Made by a program: the position numbers and the translations under genes. From Thalassospira sp. HJ (GTDB lineage Bacteria > Pseudomonadota > Alphaproteobacteria > Rhodospirillales > Thalassospiraceae), in the NCBI RefSeq assembly GCF_000948415.1, contig NZ_JYII01000012.1, positions 794,755-858,754 on the forward strand: a stretch of 64,000 nt of DNA, in the 5' to 3' direction. Shown here one piece after another: positions 52,258-61,399 of this stretch (its first letter is position 1; each line of letters starts with the position of its first letter). The notes under the pieces are model-generated. The model was not told the origin of the DNA. It worked only from the letters and a program-made list of their open reading frames with translations, and did no database searches.

Positions 52258-52911
52258 ATGGATTACCAAATCGCGCGCCATAACATGGTGGAAAATCAGG
52301 TTCGGACCAACAAGGTTACCGATCCGCTGGTCATCGCAGCGATGGAAGGGGTTCCGCGCGAACTGTTCCTGCCCGAAGGCAAGCGGGGTGTCGCCTATAT
52401 TGACGAAGATATCGCAGTTGGCGGCGGTCGTTTCGCCATGGAGCCGATGGTAATCGCGCGTCTTATGCAGAATGCCGAAATCGCCGAGACGGGTGTGGCT
52501 TTGGTGATTGGCGCTGGCTACGGATATTCCAGTGCGCTGATTTCGCGCGTTGCGGAAACGGTCGTGGCCGTTGAAAGCGACAAGGAAATGGCTGCTGCTG
52601 CCGAAGCGACTTTCCAGGCCCAGAACTTCGACAACGTTATCGTCGTTGAAGGTGATCTGGCGGCGGGCTATGCCAAACAGGCACCTTATAATGTGATTGT
52701 TTTTGATGGTGCTGTTGCCGAAGTTCCGGCAGCGATCCTTGAACAGGTTTCCGAAGGCGGTCGTTTGCTAGCGGTTGTCCGTGAGCCGGGCAAGGTTGGT
52801 GTGGCACGCCTTTATGAACGTGAAAACGGTGTCATTGGTCATCGTGATCTGTTTGATGCGAACATTCCGTATCTTCCGGGCTTCGAGCCGGCCGAAAGCT
52901 TTGTCTTCTGA
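52258..52911 (+). CDS. pcm: Protein-L-isoaspartate O-methyltransferase family protein
   Basis: 217 residues. SAM-dependent methyltransferase of the PCMT family: ARHNMVENQVRTNKVTD, VPRELFLPEGKRGVAYIDEDI, ALVIGAGYGYSSALISRVAETVVAVE, YNVIVFDGAVAEVP. The SAM loop reads GAGYGYSS, deviating from GTGSGY of classical Pcm, so substrate may differ. In alphaproteobacteria this gene regularly precedes tolC. The start MDYQIARHN at 52258 is preferred to the open frame from 52198. Confidence 0.82.
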   Translation: MDYQIARHNMVENQVRTNKVTDPLVIAAMEGVPRELFLPEGKRGVAYIDEDIAVGGGRFAMEPMVIARLMQNAEIAETGVALVIGAGYGYSSALISRVAETVVAVESDKEMAAAAEATFQAQNFDNVIVVEGDLAAGYAKQAPYNVIVFDGAVAEVPAAILEQVSEGGRLLAVVREPGKVGVARLYERENGVIGHRDLFDANIPYLPGFEPAESFVF

Positions 52912-52951
52912 TTTTGCTTTCGGAGTCTAAATGGGCGCGGATTGAGGGTTG

Positions 52952-53275
52952 ATGGTGTTCGATATCAGTTGTGAAGAACTTGCATCGCGACTTGATGACT
53001 CAACACCGATTGCCTTGCTTGATGTCCGTGAAGACTGGGAACTGGAAATCTGTGCGATCCGTCAGGCGCTTCATATTCCGCTTTCCGAGTTGTCGGGCAG
53101 GGTGGATGAACTGGCGCCTGATGTGCCTCTGGCCATTATTTGTCATCACGGCGTTCGCAGTCGCCATGCTGGCAGGTTCCTTGAGGACCGTGGATTTAAA
53201 GAGGTTTTTAATGTTCGCGGCGGTATAGATGCATGGGCGCTTGAAGTTGAGCGCGATATGAGCCGCTACGATTGA
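52952..53275 (+). CDS. Rhodanese-domain protein
   Basis: 107 residues, single rhodanese domain: IALLDVREDWELEICAIRQALHIPLSEL and active-site loop CHHGVRS with the catalytic Cys, then GGIDAWALEVERDMSRYD. A cytoplasmic thiosulfate/persulfide sulfurtransferase. ATG 52952 with GAGGG just upstream. Between the pcm-like gene (40 bases) and tolC. Confidence 0.88.
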   Translation: MVFDISCEELASRLDDSTPIALLDVREDWELEICAIRQALHIPLSELSGRVDELAPDVPLAIICHHGVRSRHAGRFLEDRGFKEVFNVRGGIDAWALEVERDMSRYD

Positions 53276-53419
53276 GAATGGCAATGACGGCGAAACGGGG
53301 CACATTACTTTTTTTTGATGCAAATGCCTCTTTTCTTGGAAAATTTTCCTTCCGTCGTTACCATACGTGAAACTGCGCCGGGGTCGGGACTTGGTGTAGG
53401 ATTTTACAAGGGTAGATAA

Positions 53420-54772
53420 ATGATCAAACGGTTCTTGCTGACCTGCAGTATTCTGGCGACCGGAGGCATGGTTGCCGGCGGCGCATCTGCAGAAAGTCTG
53501 GAAGACGCACTTATCAAGGCGTACCAGAGCAACCCGACACTTGAAGCCGGTCGCGCATCCCTGCGCTCGACCGACGAAGAAATTTCCTCGGCCCTGTCAA
53601 ACTGGCGGCCGAGTGTCAGCCTTTCCGGTAGTGCTGGCGTCCGTGACTACGAAACTGAAGTCAACGGCACCAAAACCGATAACAGCCTGACCCCTTATAC
53701 GGTTGGTCTGGATGTTACCCAGCCGCTTTATCGTGGTGGCCGTACGACTGCAGAAACCGAACGTGCAGAATCCCGCATCAAGGCAGCGCGCGCGTCGCTG
53801 CGCTCGACCGAGCAAGACGTGATGCTGCAGGTTTCAACGGCCTATTTCAACGTTCTGCGGGATACGGCGGTTGTCGAGCTTAACCAGAACAACGTTCGCG
53901 TTCTGGAACGTCAGCTTGAAGCAACGCGTGATCGCTTTGCGGTTGGTGAAGTGACCCGTACCGACGTCTCCCAGGCCGAAGCCCGACTTGCCGGTGCAAA
54001 GGCTGATCTGATTTCGGCACAGGGTGCCTTGGCCAATACCCGTGCGCAGTATGAGCGCCTTGTTGGCAACCCGCCGAGCGATCTTGAAATTCCGAACCCG
54101 CTTGCGGGTCTGCCGACCAGCATTTCTGATGTCCTGTCGATCGCACAGGGTCAGCATCCGGACGTTCTGCAGGCGGTTTACACCGAAGAAGCAGCACAGT
54201 CTGACATTCGCCTGAGCGAAGGTTCGCTGTATCCGGAAGTCAATCTGGCGGCTGGTGTTGAACGTGCACACGAATCCTCGACCGAGGATTTCACTGCAGA
54301 CAGTGCAGACATTATCGCGTCGGTTTCGATCCCGCTTTATCAGCAGGGTGCTGTTTTCTCGAACGTGCGTTCGGCCAAACAGACTGCCGGTCAGGCGCGC
54401 ATTCAGATTGATGAAGCACGCCGTGCAGTGATCGAGAACGCAACCAGTGCTTGGGAAACGCTCGTAACGGCGCGTGCAAGCATCGAATCGCAGCAAGCAC
54501 AGGTTTCATCGGCCGAAGTGGCCCTTGACGGTGTTCAGCGCGAAGCATCGGTTGGTTCGCGTACCGTTCTTGATGTGCTTGATCAGGAACAGGAACTGCT
54601 GCAGGCACGTGTGGACCTTGTGGGTTCACGTCGTGATGCCGCGGTTGCCGAATTCCAGGTGAAGGCTGCCATGGGCGCGCTCAATGCGCAGGTCCTCGGT
54701 CTGCCAGTCGAAATTTATGACACTGAGTCCAACTATAATAAGGTCAAGGGCCAGTGGTGGGGAACGGATTGA
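53420..54772 (+). CDS. tolC: TolC family outer membrane efflux/secretion protein
   Basis: 450 residues. A signal peptide ends GGASA-ESLEDALIKAY. Two OEP repeats follow: first half with TPYTVGLDVTQPLYRGGRTTAETERA and STAYFNVLRDTAVVELNQNNV, second half with ASVSIPLYQQGAVFSNVRSA and RTVLDVLDQEQELLQARVDL. It forms the trimeric outer-membrane channel-tunnel for type I secretion or RND efflux. Complete, with pcm-rhodanese upstream and popZ downstream. Confidence 0.94.
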   Translation: MIKRFLLTCSILATGGMVAGGASAESLEDALIKAYQSNPTLEAGRASLRSTDEEISSALSNWRPSVSLSGSAGVRDYETEVNGTKTDNSLTPYTVGLDVTQPLYRGGRTTAETERAESRIKAARASLRSTEQDVMLQVSTAYFNVLRDTAVVELNQNNVRVLERQLEATRDRFAVGEVTRTDVSQAEARLAGAKADLISAQGALANTRAQYERLVGNPPSDLEIPNPLAGLPTSISDVLSIAQGQHPDVLQAVYTEEAAQSDIRLSEGSLYPEVNLAAGVERAHESSTEDFTADSADIIASVSIPLYQQGAVFSNVRSAKQTAGQARIQIDEARRAVIENATSAWETLVTARASIESQQAQVSSAEVALDGVQREASVGSRTVLDVLDQEQELLQARVDLVGSRRDAAVAEFQVKAAMGALNAQVLGLPVEIYDTESNYNKVKGQWWGTD

Positions 54773-54864
54773 TTTGTTGATGGTCGGGGCAGGGTGATGA
54801 CACCCGGCCTTCGGACTTGGGTCGGATCGGTCTGGTTAAATGACACTAGTGCGGAAGTTTAATT

Positions 54865-55527
54865 ATGAGTGACGGGCAACAAGAACCTTCCATGGAGGAT
54901 ATCCTCCAGTCCATCCGCAAGATTCTTGCCGATGAGGGGGATGAAGAAAAACAGGAAGCTGCTCCTGAACCCGAACCGACGCCAGAACCAGAACCAGAAC
55001 CGGAACCCGAGCCAGAACCTGAGCCGGAACCGGAACCTGAGCCCGAACCCGAACCAGAAGAAGAAATCGACGAACTCGTTCTGGACGAAGAGCCCGAGGA
55101 ACTCGAGTTCGATGACGAACCCGAAGAGCTTGAGCTTGACGAGCCGGAAGAAGAGGAAGAACTCGAACTCGACGATATGCTCGATTTCGACGAGACGCCT
55201 CTGGAAGAAGAATTCGAAGAGCCGGAACCAGAACCGGAACCGGCTATGCCAGCGCTCTATGATGACGAGGATGATGACGAACCGCTGATTTCGAATATGA
55301 CGGAATCGACGGCCACCGGCACCATCTCGGAATTGGCGCAAGCTGTTGCAAAGAAACGCGCAGTTGCCCTTGGTATCAACGCGGGTCATGCAACCCTTGA
55401 GGATCTGGTGCGCGATATGCTGCGTCCGTTGCTTAAGGAATGGCTTGACGAAAACCTTCCCTATATGATCGAACGCCTTGTGAAAAAGGAAATCGAGCGG
55501 ATTGTGAACCGCGCCGAAGACCTGTAG
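54865..55527 (+). CDS. popZ: PopZ polar organising protein (DUF2497)
   Basis: 220 residues. The N-terminal helix SMEDILQSIRKILADE binds client proteins and the C-terminal block (LEDLVRDMLRPLLKEWLDEN, LPYMIERLVKKEIERIV) drives oligomerisation. Between them lies a disordered acidic linker with 12 uninterrupted Glu-Pro repeats (residues 41-64) and further EP/EL runs to ~130. PopZ forms condensates at the cell pole that anchor parS-ParB. The linker is longer and more repetitive than usual. No signal peptide. Confidence 0.93.
   Translation: MSDGQQEPSMEDILQSIRKILADEGDEEKQEAAPEPEPTPEPEPEPEPEPEPEPEPEPEPEPEPEEEIDELVLDEEPEELEFDDEPEELELDEPEEEEELELDDMLDFDETPLEEEFEEPEPEPEPAMPALYDDEDDDEPLISNMTESTATGTISELAQAVAKKRAVALGINAGHATLEDLVRDMLRPLLKEWLDENLPYMIERLVKKEIERIVNRAEDL
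54964..55056 (+). repeat. Glu-Pro codon repeat inside popZ
   Basis: A GAR-CCN hexamer is repeated 12 times in a row after a short imperfect lead-in. Third positions vary (CCA, CCG, CCC, CCT), so the DNA repeat is degenerate, pointing to selection on the protein sequence rather than recent slippage. Confidence 0.85.
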
Positions 55528-55548
55528 GCGAGCCGATATCGACATTTG

Positions 55549-55578
55549 AGCGGCGCGCCAACGGTGCGCCGCTTTTTC
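55549..55578 (+). terminator. Intrinsic terminator after popZ
   Basis: 11-bp GC-rich stem AGCGGCGCGCC / GGTGCGCCGCT (55549-55559, 55563-55573, one G-U pair), loop AAC, then TTTTTC. It stands only 40 bases before valS. Confidence 0.85.
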
Positions 55579-55617
55579 TTTGTATGAATGATGAAACCCG
55601 CAGCGGATCAAAAGACC

Positions 55618-58284
55618 ATGTTGGAGAAGACCTACAACCCGGCCGATGTTGAAGGCAGACTTTACGATAAATGGGAGAAATCAGGGGCGTTTTCCGCTGA
55701 TCCGGCATCAAGTGCCGATCCCTATGTCATCATGATGCCGCCGCCCAACGTGACCGGCAGCCTCCACATGGGGCATGCATTGACCTTTACGCTTCAGGAT
55801 ATCCTGATCCGTTATAACCGCATGAAGGGCAAAGACACCCTTTGGCAGCCAGGTACTGACCATGCCGGTATCGCGACCCAGATGGTCGTTGAACGCCAGC
55901 TTGGTGAACAGAACGTCACGCGCCATGACCTTGGCCGTGAAAAATTCGTCGCGAAAGTGTGGGAATGGAAAGAGCATTCCGGCGGGACGATCACCAACCA
56001 GCTGCGTCGTCTCGGTGCATCGCCGGACTGGCCGCGTGAACGCTTCACCATGGATGATGGTCTGTCGGCCGCTGTCCGCAAGGTGTTCGTCAAGTTGCAC
56101 AAGGATGGCCTGATCTATCGTGACAAGCGTCTGGTCAACTGGGATCCGAAGCTTCTGACCGCGATTTCCGACCTTGAAGTCGTCCAGAAAGAAGTCAAAG
56201 GTCATTACTGGCACTTCAAATATCCGATCGAAGGCCGCGATGGCGAGTTCGTGACGGTCGCAACCACCCGTCCGGAAACCATGCTGGGCGATACCGGTAT
56301 TGCCGTTCATCCCGAAGACGAACGTTACAAGGACCTGATCGGGCAGTACTGCATTCTTCCGATTGTCGGCCGTCGCATCAAGATTGTGGCCGACGAGTAT
56401 GCCGATCCTGAAAAAGGATCGGGCGCGGTCAAGATTACGCCGGCCCACGATTTCAATGACTTTGAAGTCGGCAAACGTGCTGGTCTTGAAAAGATCAACA
56501 TCATGGATGATCACGCGCGCATCAATGACGAAGCGCCTGAGGAATACCGTGGTCTGGATCGCTTTGAAGCCCGTAAGCAGATCGTGGCCAAGATGGACGA
56601 GCTTGGTTTGCTTGAGAAGATCGAAGACACCGTTCACATGGTCCCGTATGGCGACCGTTCAAACGTCGTGATCGAGCCATATCTGACCGACCAGTGGTTT
56701 GTGAATGCCGAAGTTCTTGCCAAGCCGGCGACCGAGGCGGTTGAAGACGGTCGTATCCGCTTTGTGCCGAAGAACTGGGAAAACACCTATTTTGAATGGA
56801 TGCGCAACATCCAGCCGTGGTGTATCTCCCGTCAGCTTTGGTGGGGCCATCGTATCCCTGCCTGGTTTGGCCCGGATGGCGAGTTCTTTGTTGAAGAAAC
56901 CGAAGAAGAAGCCATCGCAGCCGCCAAGGCGCATTACGGTAAGGACGTCGAACTGACCCAGGAAACCGACGTTCTCGATACCTGGTTCTCGTCTGGTCTG
57001 TGGCCGTATTCGACGCTGGGCTGGCCGGACAAGACCCCGGAACTGGCCAAATACTATCCGGGCGATGTTCTGGTCACCGGTTTTGACATCATCTTCTTCT
57101 GGGTTGCCCGGATGATCATGATGAGCATGTATTTCATGGATGGCAAAGTACCGTTCCGTGATGTCTATATTCATGCGCTGGTCCGTGACGAACACGGTCA
57201 GAAGATGTCCAAATCCAAGGGCAACGTCATCGATCCGCTCGAGATCATTGATGAATATGGCTGTGATGCGCTGCGCTTTACCCTGACTGCCCTTGCTGCG
57301 CAGGGACGCGACATCAAGCTTGCCGCATCGCGTGTTGAAGGTTATCGCAACTTTGCGACCAAGCTTTGGAACGCGGCACGCTTTGCCGAAATGAACGAAT
57401 GCAAGCCGGTCGATGGCTTTGACCCGGCAAGTGTCAAGTCGACCCTTGGACGCTGGATCGTTGGCAAAACGGCTGAGGCAGCAAAGGCAGTTGGCACCGG
57501 TATTGAAACCTATCGTTTCAATGACGCGGCCAGCAGCGCCTATCAGTTCGTCTGGGGTTCATTCTGTGACTGGTATCTGGAATTGGCCAAGCCGGTCCTG
57601 ATGGGCAGTGACGAGGAAGCCAAGGCCGAAATCCGTGCGGTTACCGCATGGGTTCTTGATCAGATCCTGTTGATCCTGCATCCGGTCATGCCGTTCATTA
57701 CCGAAGAACTTTGGGATAAAACCGCCGATAGCCGTTCGAAAATGCTGATCGCCGAGGGATATCCGCAGTTTGACGAGTCCCTGATTGACCGTGACGCCGA
57801 AGCCGAGGTCGATCTGGCCATTCGCCTGATTGGCGACATCCGTGGTGTCCGTTCGGAAATGAATGTGCCGCCTGCGGCAGAAGTTCCGATCTACCTTGTC
57901 GATGCGACCGATGCGATGAAGGCAGCGGTAAGCGCACAGGAAGCACAGGTCAAACGTCTAGCACGTGTTGCCGATATTGCCTTCAAGGGGCAGGGCGACG
58001 TTGAAGCCATTGCCAAGGGTGCAATCCAGACCGTGGTTGATGGCGTGACCGTCTTCGTTTCGGTTGCCGATTTCATTGATGTGGCGGCCGAAAAGGCCCG
58101 TCTTGAAAAGGAAATCCAGGACAAGACGAAATACATCAAGGCGCAGGAAGGCAAACTTTCGAACGAGAAGTTCGTCAGCCGCGCACCGGAACACATCGTC
58201 ACCGCCGAAAAAGCCAAGTTGGAAGAAGCCAAGGATACCCTGGCAAAACTCAACGAGGCGTTCGAGCGTATCGGTTCGATGTGA
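55618..58284 (+). CDS. valS: Valyl-tRNA synthetase
   Basis: 888 residues, full-length class I synthetase. HIGH-type motif PPPNVTGSLHMGHAL, editing domain (TTRPETMLGDTGIAVHPED, GSGAVKITPAHDFNDFEVG), KMSKS motif DEHGQKMSKSKGNVIDP, anticodon-binding domain, and the C-terminal tRNA-binding coiled coil (ARLEKEIQDKTKYIKAQEGKL). I place the start at 55618 (MLEKTYNPADVEGRLYDKWE). The frame is open from 55588, but those ten codons lie against the popZ terminator and lack a ribosome-binding site. Confidence 0.96.
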   Translation: MLEKTYNPADVEGRLYDKWEKSGAFSADPASSADPYVIMMPPPNVTGSLHMGHALTFTLQDILIRYNRMKGKDTLWQPGTDHAGIATQMVVERQLGEQNVTRHDLGREKFVAKVWEWKEHSGGTITNQLRRLGASPDWPRERFTMDDGLSAAVRKVFVKLHKDGLIYRDKRLVNWDPKLLTAISDLEVVQKEVKGHYWHFKYPIEGRDGEFVTVATTRPETMLGDTGIAVHPEDERYKDLIGQYCILPIVGRRIKIVADEYADPEKGSGAVKITPAHDFNDFEVGKRAGLEKINIMDDHARINDEAPEEYRGLDRFEARKQIVAKMDELGLLEKIEDTVHMVPYGDRSNVVIEPYLTDQWFVNAEVLAKPATEAVEDGRIRFVPKNWENTYFEWMRNIQPWCISRQLWWGHRIPAWFGPDGEFFVEETEEEAIAAAKAHYGKDVELTQETDVLDTWFSSGLWPYSTLGWPDKTPELAKYYPGDVLVTGFDIIFFWVARMIMMSMYFMDGKVPFRDVYIHALVRDEHGQKMSKSKGNVIDPLEIIDEYGCDALRFTLTALAAQGRDIKLAASRVEGYRNFATKLWNAARFAEMNECKPVDGFDPASVKSTLGRWIVGKTAEAAKAVGTGIETYRFNDAASSAYQFVWGSFCDWYLELAKPVLMGSDEEAKAEIRAVTAWVLDQILLILHPVMPFITEELWDKTADSRSKMLIAEGYPQFDESLIDRDAEAEVDLAIRLIGDIRGVRSEMNVPPAAEVPIYLVDATDAMKAAVSAQEAQVKRLARVADIAFKGQGDVEAIAKGAIQTVVDGVTVFVSVADFIDVAAEKARLEKEIQDKTKYIKAQEGKLSNEKFVSRAPEHIVTAEKAKLEEAKDTLAKLNEAFERIGSM

Positions 58285-58305
58285 TCCGAAATTGATATCT
58301 TGAGC

Positions 58306-58335
58306 AAAAGGCCAACCCATAAAGGTTGGCCTTTT
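58306..58335 (+). terminator. Intrinsic terminator after valS
   Basis: Perfect 12-bp stem AAAAGGCCAACC / GGTTGGCCTTTT (58306-58317, 58324-58335), six-base loop, then CTTTTT. Confidence 0.93.
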
Positions 58336-58489
58336 CTTTTTGCCACTCTGTGAAACGCTCACCCGCGCATAAAAACCTTCGCCAGATGACAAAAGAATCG
58401 CTTAGATTGGCGTGCCGGATCCTTGATGTGGCTGTAACCCGCACGTTGCTGCGGTTTTGATCCTTTTCCCGCAAGATTGCCTCTGCCGA

Positions 58490-59890
58490 ATGCTGATTGA
58501 AGAATGCCCCTATATTGAGCCTGTCGACGCCTATGGCGCCTTTGCCATTTTTGCCGATAGTCACTTTCTGGATTCCGGTGATCGTGACCGGTTCTCCTAC
58601 ATCGTGGTTTCACCGCTTCATAAGCTAACAGCCAAGAACGCGCAGGTGGTGCTCGATGGCTTTGACGTGCCGGGCAATCCGTTTGATGTGCTCGGCGATC
58701 TGTTGCAGCGATATCAGATCGAAACAGATCCTGATCTGCCCCCATTCCAAGGCGGGGCTGTGGGCTATTTCGGCTATGAGCTGGCGCATCAAACCGAAGT
58801 CCTGCCTGTTGCCGCTGATGACTGGCTTTCCATGCCTGACATGGCGGTCGGGATCTATGATCTGGTGATCGCCTTTGATCAGCATGATCGCCGGATGTGG
58901 CTGATCTCGACCGGCATTCCAGAGGCGGCTGGGCCGAAACGGGATCAACGCGCCCATGATCGGATGATGTTGATCCGCAAGTATCTGAAACTTGCCCGTC
59001 CGTTGATCGACACACCCGATACTCCGCACGCGCCAAGCATATCGCCGTGGCAATCGAACTTTGACCGAGCCGGATATCAAGCAGCTGTAAAGCGGGTGAT
59101 TGATTACATTTTCGCTGGCGACATTTTCCAGGCCAACCTGTCACAAAGCTTCCGGGCGGAATTCGCACCAAACGACATTCCCATACGGTTTGATCTTTAT
59201 CGCCGTTTGCGTGACATCAGTTCGGCGCCGTTCGGGGCGTTTCTGAATTTCGGGGATGTTGCCGTCCTGTCAAACTCGCCGGAACGGTTTCTAAAGGTCA
59301 CAAACGGACAGATCGAAACCAAACCGATCAAGGGGACAAGGCCGCGCGGCGAAACCCCGTTAAGTGATGCCGAACTGGCACAGGAATTAATGTTGTCGAG
59401 CAAGGATCGTGCAGAAAACGTTATGATCGTTGATCTTTTGCGCAACGACCTTTCAAAGGTGAGCAATCCTCACACTGTGCAAACACCAGCGATCTGTGCC
59501 TTGGAAAGTTATGCCAATGTCCACCATCTGGTCTCGACCGTGACGGGTGAACTTCAGGCGGATAAAACAGCGATTGATGCATTGCGTGCCTGTTTCCCCG
59601 GGGGATCTATTACCGGTGCTCCGAAAATCCGGGCGATGGAAATTATCACCGAACTCGAAGAAACCACGCGCGGTGCTTATTGCGGGGCGATCGGTTATGT
59701 CGGGTTTGACGGAACCATGGATACCAACATCGTGATCCGCACGCTGAGTGTGAATGGCGGCAAGATGGCGTTCAATGTGGGCGGCGGCATTGTTGCTGAT
59801 AGCGACCCGGCACTCGAATACGAGGAAACCCTTGTGAAAGCGGCCAAGATGTTCGAGTTGTTCGGGATCAATGCCGGGGATCTGTCATGA
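58490..59890 (+). CDS. pabB: Aminodeoxychorismate synthase component I
   Basis: 466 residues of the chorismate-binding family. PIKGTRPRGETP carries the Lys that distinguishes PabB from TrpE (Ala). IVDLLRNDLSKV, GSITGAPKIRAMEII and AYCGAIGYVGFDG complete the active site. It converts chorismate plus ammonia from PabA to 4-amino-4-deoxychorismate for folate. The ATG at 58490 begins the conserved EECPYIEP region. An in-frame TTG at 58457 adds 11 residues; neither has a clear ribosome-binding site. ATGA overlap with pabA. Confidence 0.92.
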   Translation: MLIEECPYIEPVDAYGAFAIFADSHFLDSGDRDRFSYIVVSPLHKLTAKNAQVVLDGFDVPGNPFDVLGDLLQRYQIETDPDLPPFQGGAVGYFGYELAHQTEVLPVAADDWLSMPDMAVGIYDLVIAFDQHDRRMWLISTGIPEAAGPKRDQRAHDRMMLIRKYLKLARPLIDTPDTPHAPSISPWQSNFDRAGYQAAVKRVIDYIFAGDIFQANLSQSFRAEFAPNDIPIRFDLYRRLRDISSAPFGAFLNFGDVAVLSNSPERFLKVTNGQIETKPIKGTRPRGETPLSDAELAQELMLSSKDRAENVMIVDLLRNDLSKVSNPHTVQTPAICALESYANVHHLVSTVTGELQADKTAIDALRACFPGGSITGAPKIRAMEIITELEETTRGAYCGAIGYVGFDGTMDTNIVIRTLSVNGGKMAFNVGGGIVADSDPALEYEETLVKAAKMFELFGINAGDLS

Positions 59891-60501
59891 TCCTGTTGAT
59901 TGATAACTATGATTCGTTCGTTTTCAATCTTGCGCGCTATCTTGAAGAACTTGGACATGCGGTCAAGGTGGTACGAAATGACGAGATTACGGGCGAGGGT
60001 GTCCGAGATTTGTCGCCAGAGGCCATCGTGTTTTCGCCAGGGCCTTGTGGCCCGGATGAAGCGGGCAACAGTCTTGATCTGATCAATGGTTTGAAGGCAG
60101 AGTTCCCGATGCTGGGTGTCTGTCTGGGACATCAATCGATTGCCCAGGCGTTTGGCGGCTCGGTAAAGCGGGCAAAGCGGCCGGTACATGGCATGACATC
60201 GCACATCAGCCATACGGGGACAGATTTGTTCGCCGGGTTAAACAATCCTTTGCAAGTCACACGCTATCACTCGTTAATTGTTGATTTGCCAAATGATGGC
60301 AGTTTAATCGAAACAGCAACGGGACCGGACGGTGAAGTCATGGCATTCGCCCATGCGACCTTGCCGATTTATGGCGTTCAGTTCCATCCCGAGGCTGTTT
60401 TGACTGAACAGGGCCATGCGCTGTTGGCCAATTTTCTGAAACGCGCTTCCGGGAGGGAGCCGACAACGACTAAAGGGACCGGGCAATGCAGGTTTGGATG
60501 A
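59887..60501 (+). CDS. pabA: Aminodeoxychorismate synthase glutamine amidotransferase component
   Basis: 204 residues, class I glutamine amidotransferase. ILLIDNYDSFVFNLARYLEE, SPGPCGPDEAG, nucleophile Cys in GVCLGHQSIAQAFGG, and the His-Glu pair in VQFHPEAVLT. It supplies ammonia to PabB. In some bacteria the same protein also serves anthranilate synthase (TrpG), but no trp genes are here. Overlaps pabB by four bases and pabC by 16. Confidence 0.93.
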   Translation: MILLIDNYDSFVFNLARYLEELGHAVKVVRNDEITGEGVRDLSPEAIVFSPGPCGPDEAGNSLDLINGLKAEFPMLGVCLGHQSIAQAFGGSVKRAKRPVHGMTSHISHTGTDLFAGLNNPLQVTRYHSLIVDLPNDGSLIETATGPDGEVMAFAHATLPIYGVQFHPEAVLTEQGHALLANFLKRASGREPTTTKGTGQCRFG

Positions 60502-61343
60502 ACGGCAGTTTTCGTGATCTTGATGAAGCGTCCATTCCGGTAACGGATCGTGGATTTCTTCTGGGGGACGGCTTTTTTGAAACCATGCGTGCCCATGAAG
60601 GCAAGATTGCCTGGATTGATGCCCATATGGGGCGCCTCGATTACCACGCCGAACTGATCGAATTCCCGCTCGACCTGTTGCCGGAAACAGAAGAAGTCGA
60701 AGAAGTCGTCGCAAAACTGTTTGAGCAAATTCATCGCAAGGATGCGGTTGTGCGCATGACGGTATCGCGTGGCTCGGGCGAACGTGGCTTGCTGCCACCT
60801 GGTTCGCCGGATCCGACCATCCTGATTACCGCAGAACCGTTTGAGCCGGTTGATCCTAATATTGGTCTGACGTTGGCGACCTCGCAGAAAGTGCGACGTA
60901 ATCCGAATTCGGTCGCAGGTAGCATCAAAAGCACCAACTACATGGACAATATCGCAGCCAAGCAGGAAGTGCAGAAATACGGCGCGCAGGACGCCATCAT
61001 TCTGTCGGCTGAGGGGCACGTGGCCGAAACCACGGTCGCCAACCTGTTTGCTATTGATGGCGAAACCCTCTGGACGCCCGATGAAGACACCGGGATTTTG
61101 TGCGGACTTGCGCGCGACTTTATCCTGCAATGGGCCGAAGAAGCAGAGGTCGAAGTCAGTTTCGAGCCAAAGGCACCCGAAGAACTCAAGGAGTTCGATG
61201 CGGTGTTTACGGCAAACGCGCTGCAGGGCTTGCGCGTTGTAGATCGCGTCGATGGATACGTGGTCGGGGTACCAGCAAAAACCTTCTTCACCAAACTTGC
61301 CCTAATGGTAGAGGCGGATCTATGCGATGGTATAGTGATTTAG
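60486..61343 (+). CDS. pabC: Aminodeoxychorismate lyase (class IV PLP enzyme)
   Basis: 285 residues, fold-type IV PLP protein. RGFLLGDGFFETMRAHEGKI, RMTVSRGSGERGLLPP, the PLP lysine in SIKSTNYMDN, and EGHVAETTVANLFAI, TGILCGLARDFI. It eliminates pyruvate from aminodeoxychorismate to give p-aminobenzoate. Sequence alone does not exclude a branched-chain or D-amino acid transaminase, but the overlap with pabA makes PabC very likely. Confidence 0.88.
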   Translation: MQVWMNGSFRDLDEASIPVTDRGFLLGDGFFETMRAHEGKIAWIDAHMGRLDYHAELIEFPLDLLPETEEVEEVVAKLFEQIHRKDAVVRMTVSRGSGERGLLPPGSPDPTILITAEPFEPVDPNIGLTLATSQKVRRNPNSVAGSIKSTNYMDNIAAKQEVQKYGAQDAIILSAEGHVAETTVANLFAIDGETLWTPDEDTGILCGLARDFILQWAEEAEVEVSFEPKAPEELKEFDAVFTANALQGLRVVDRVDGYVVGVPAKTFFTKLALMVEADLCDGIVI

Positions 61344-61399
61344 GTTGAAATTACCCCTTTCGTGGGGTATTGTCCCGTACAATTCAAACGGGAATGCCT

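Noticed and set aside
54859..55611. Leftward 250-codon frame very rich in Phe and Arg
   Set aside because: Antisense reading of the popZ Glu-Pro repeat; the PopZ N- and C-terminal signatures are on the + strand.
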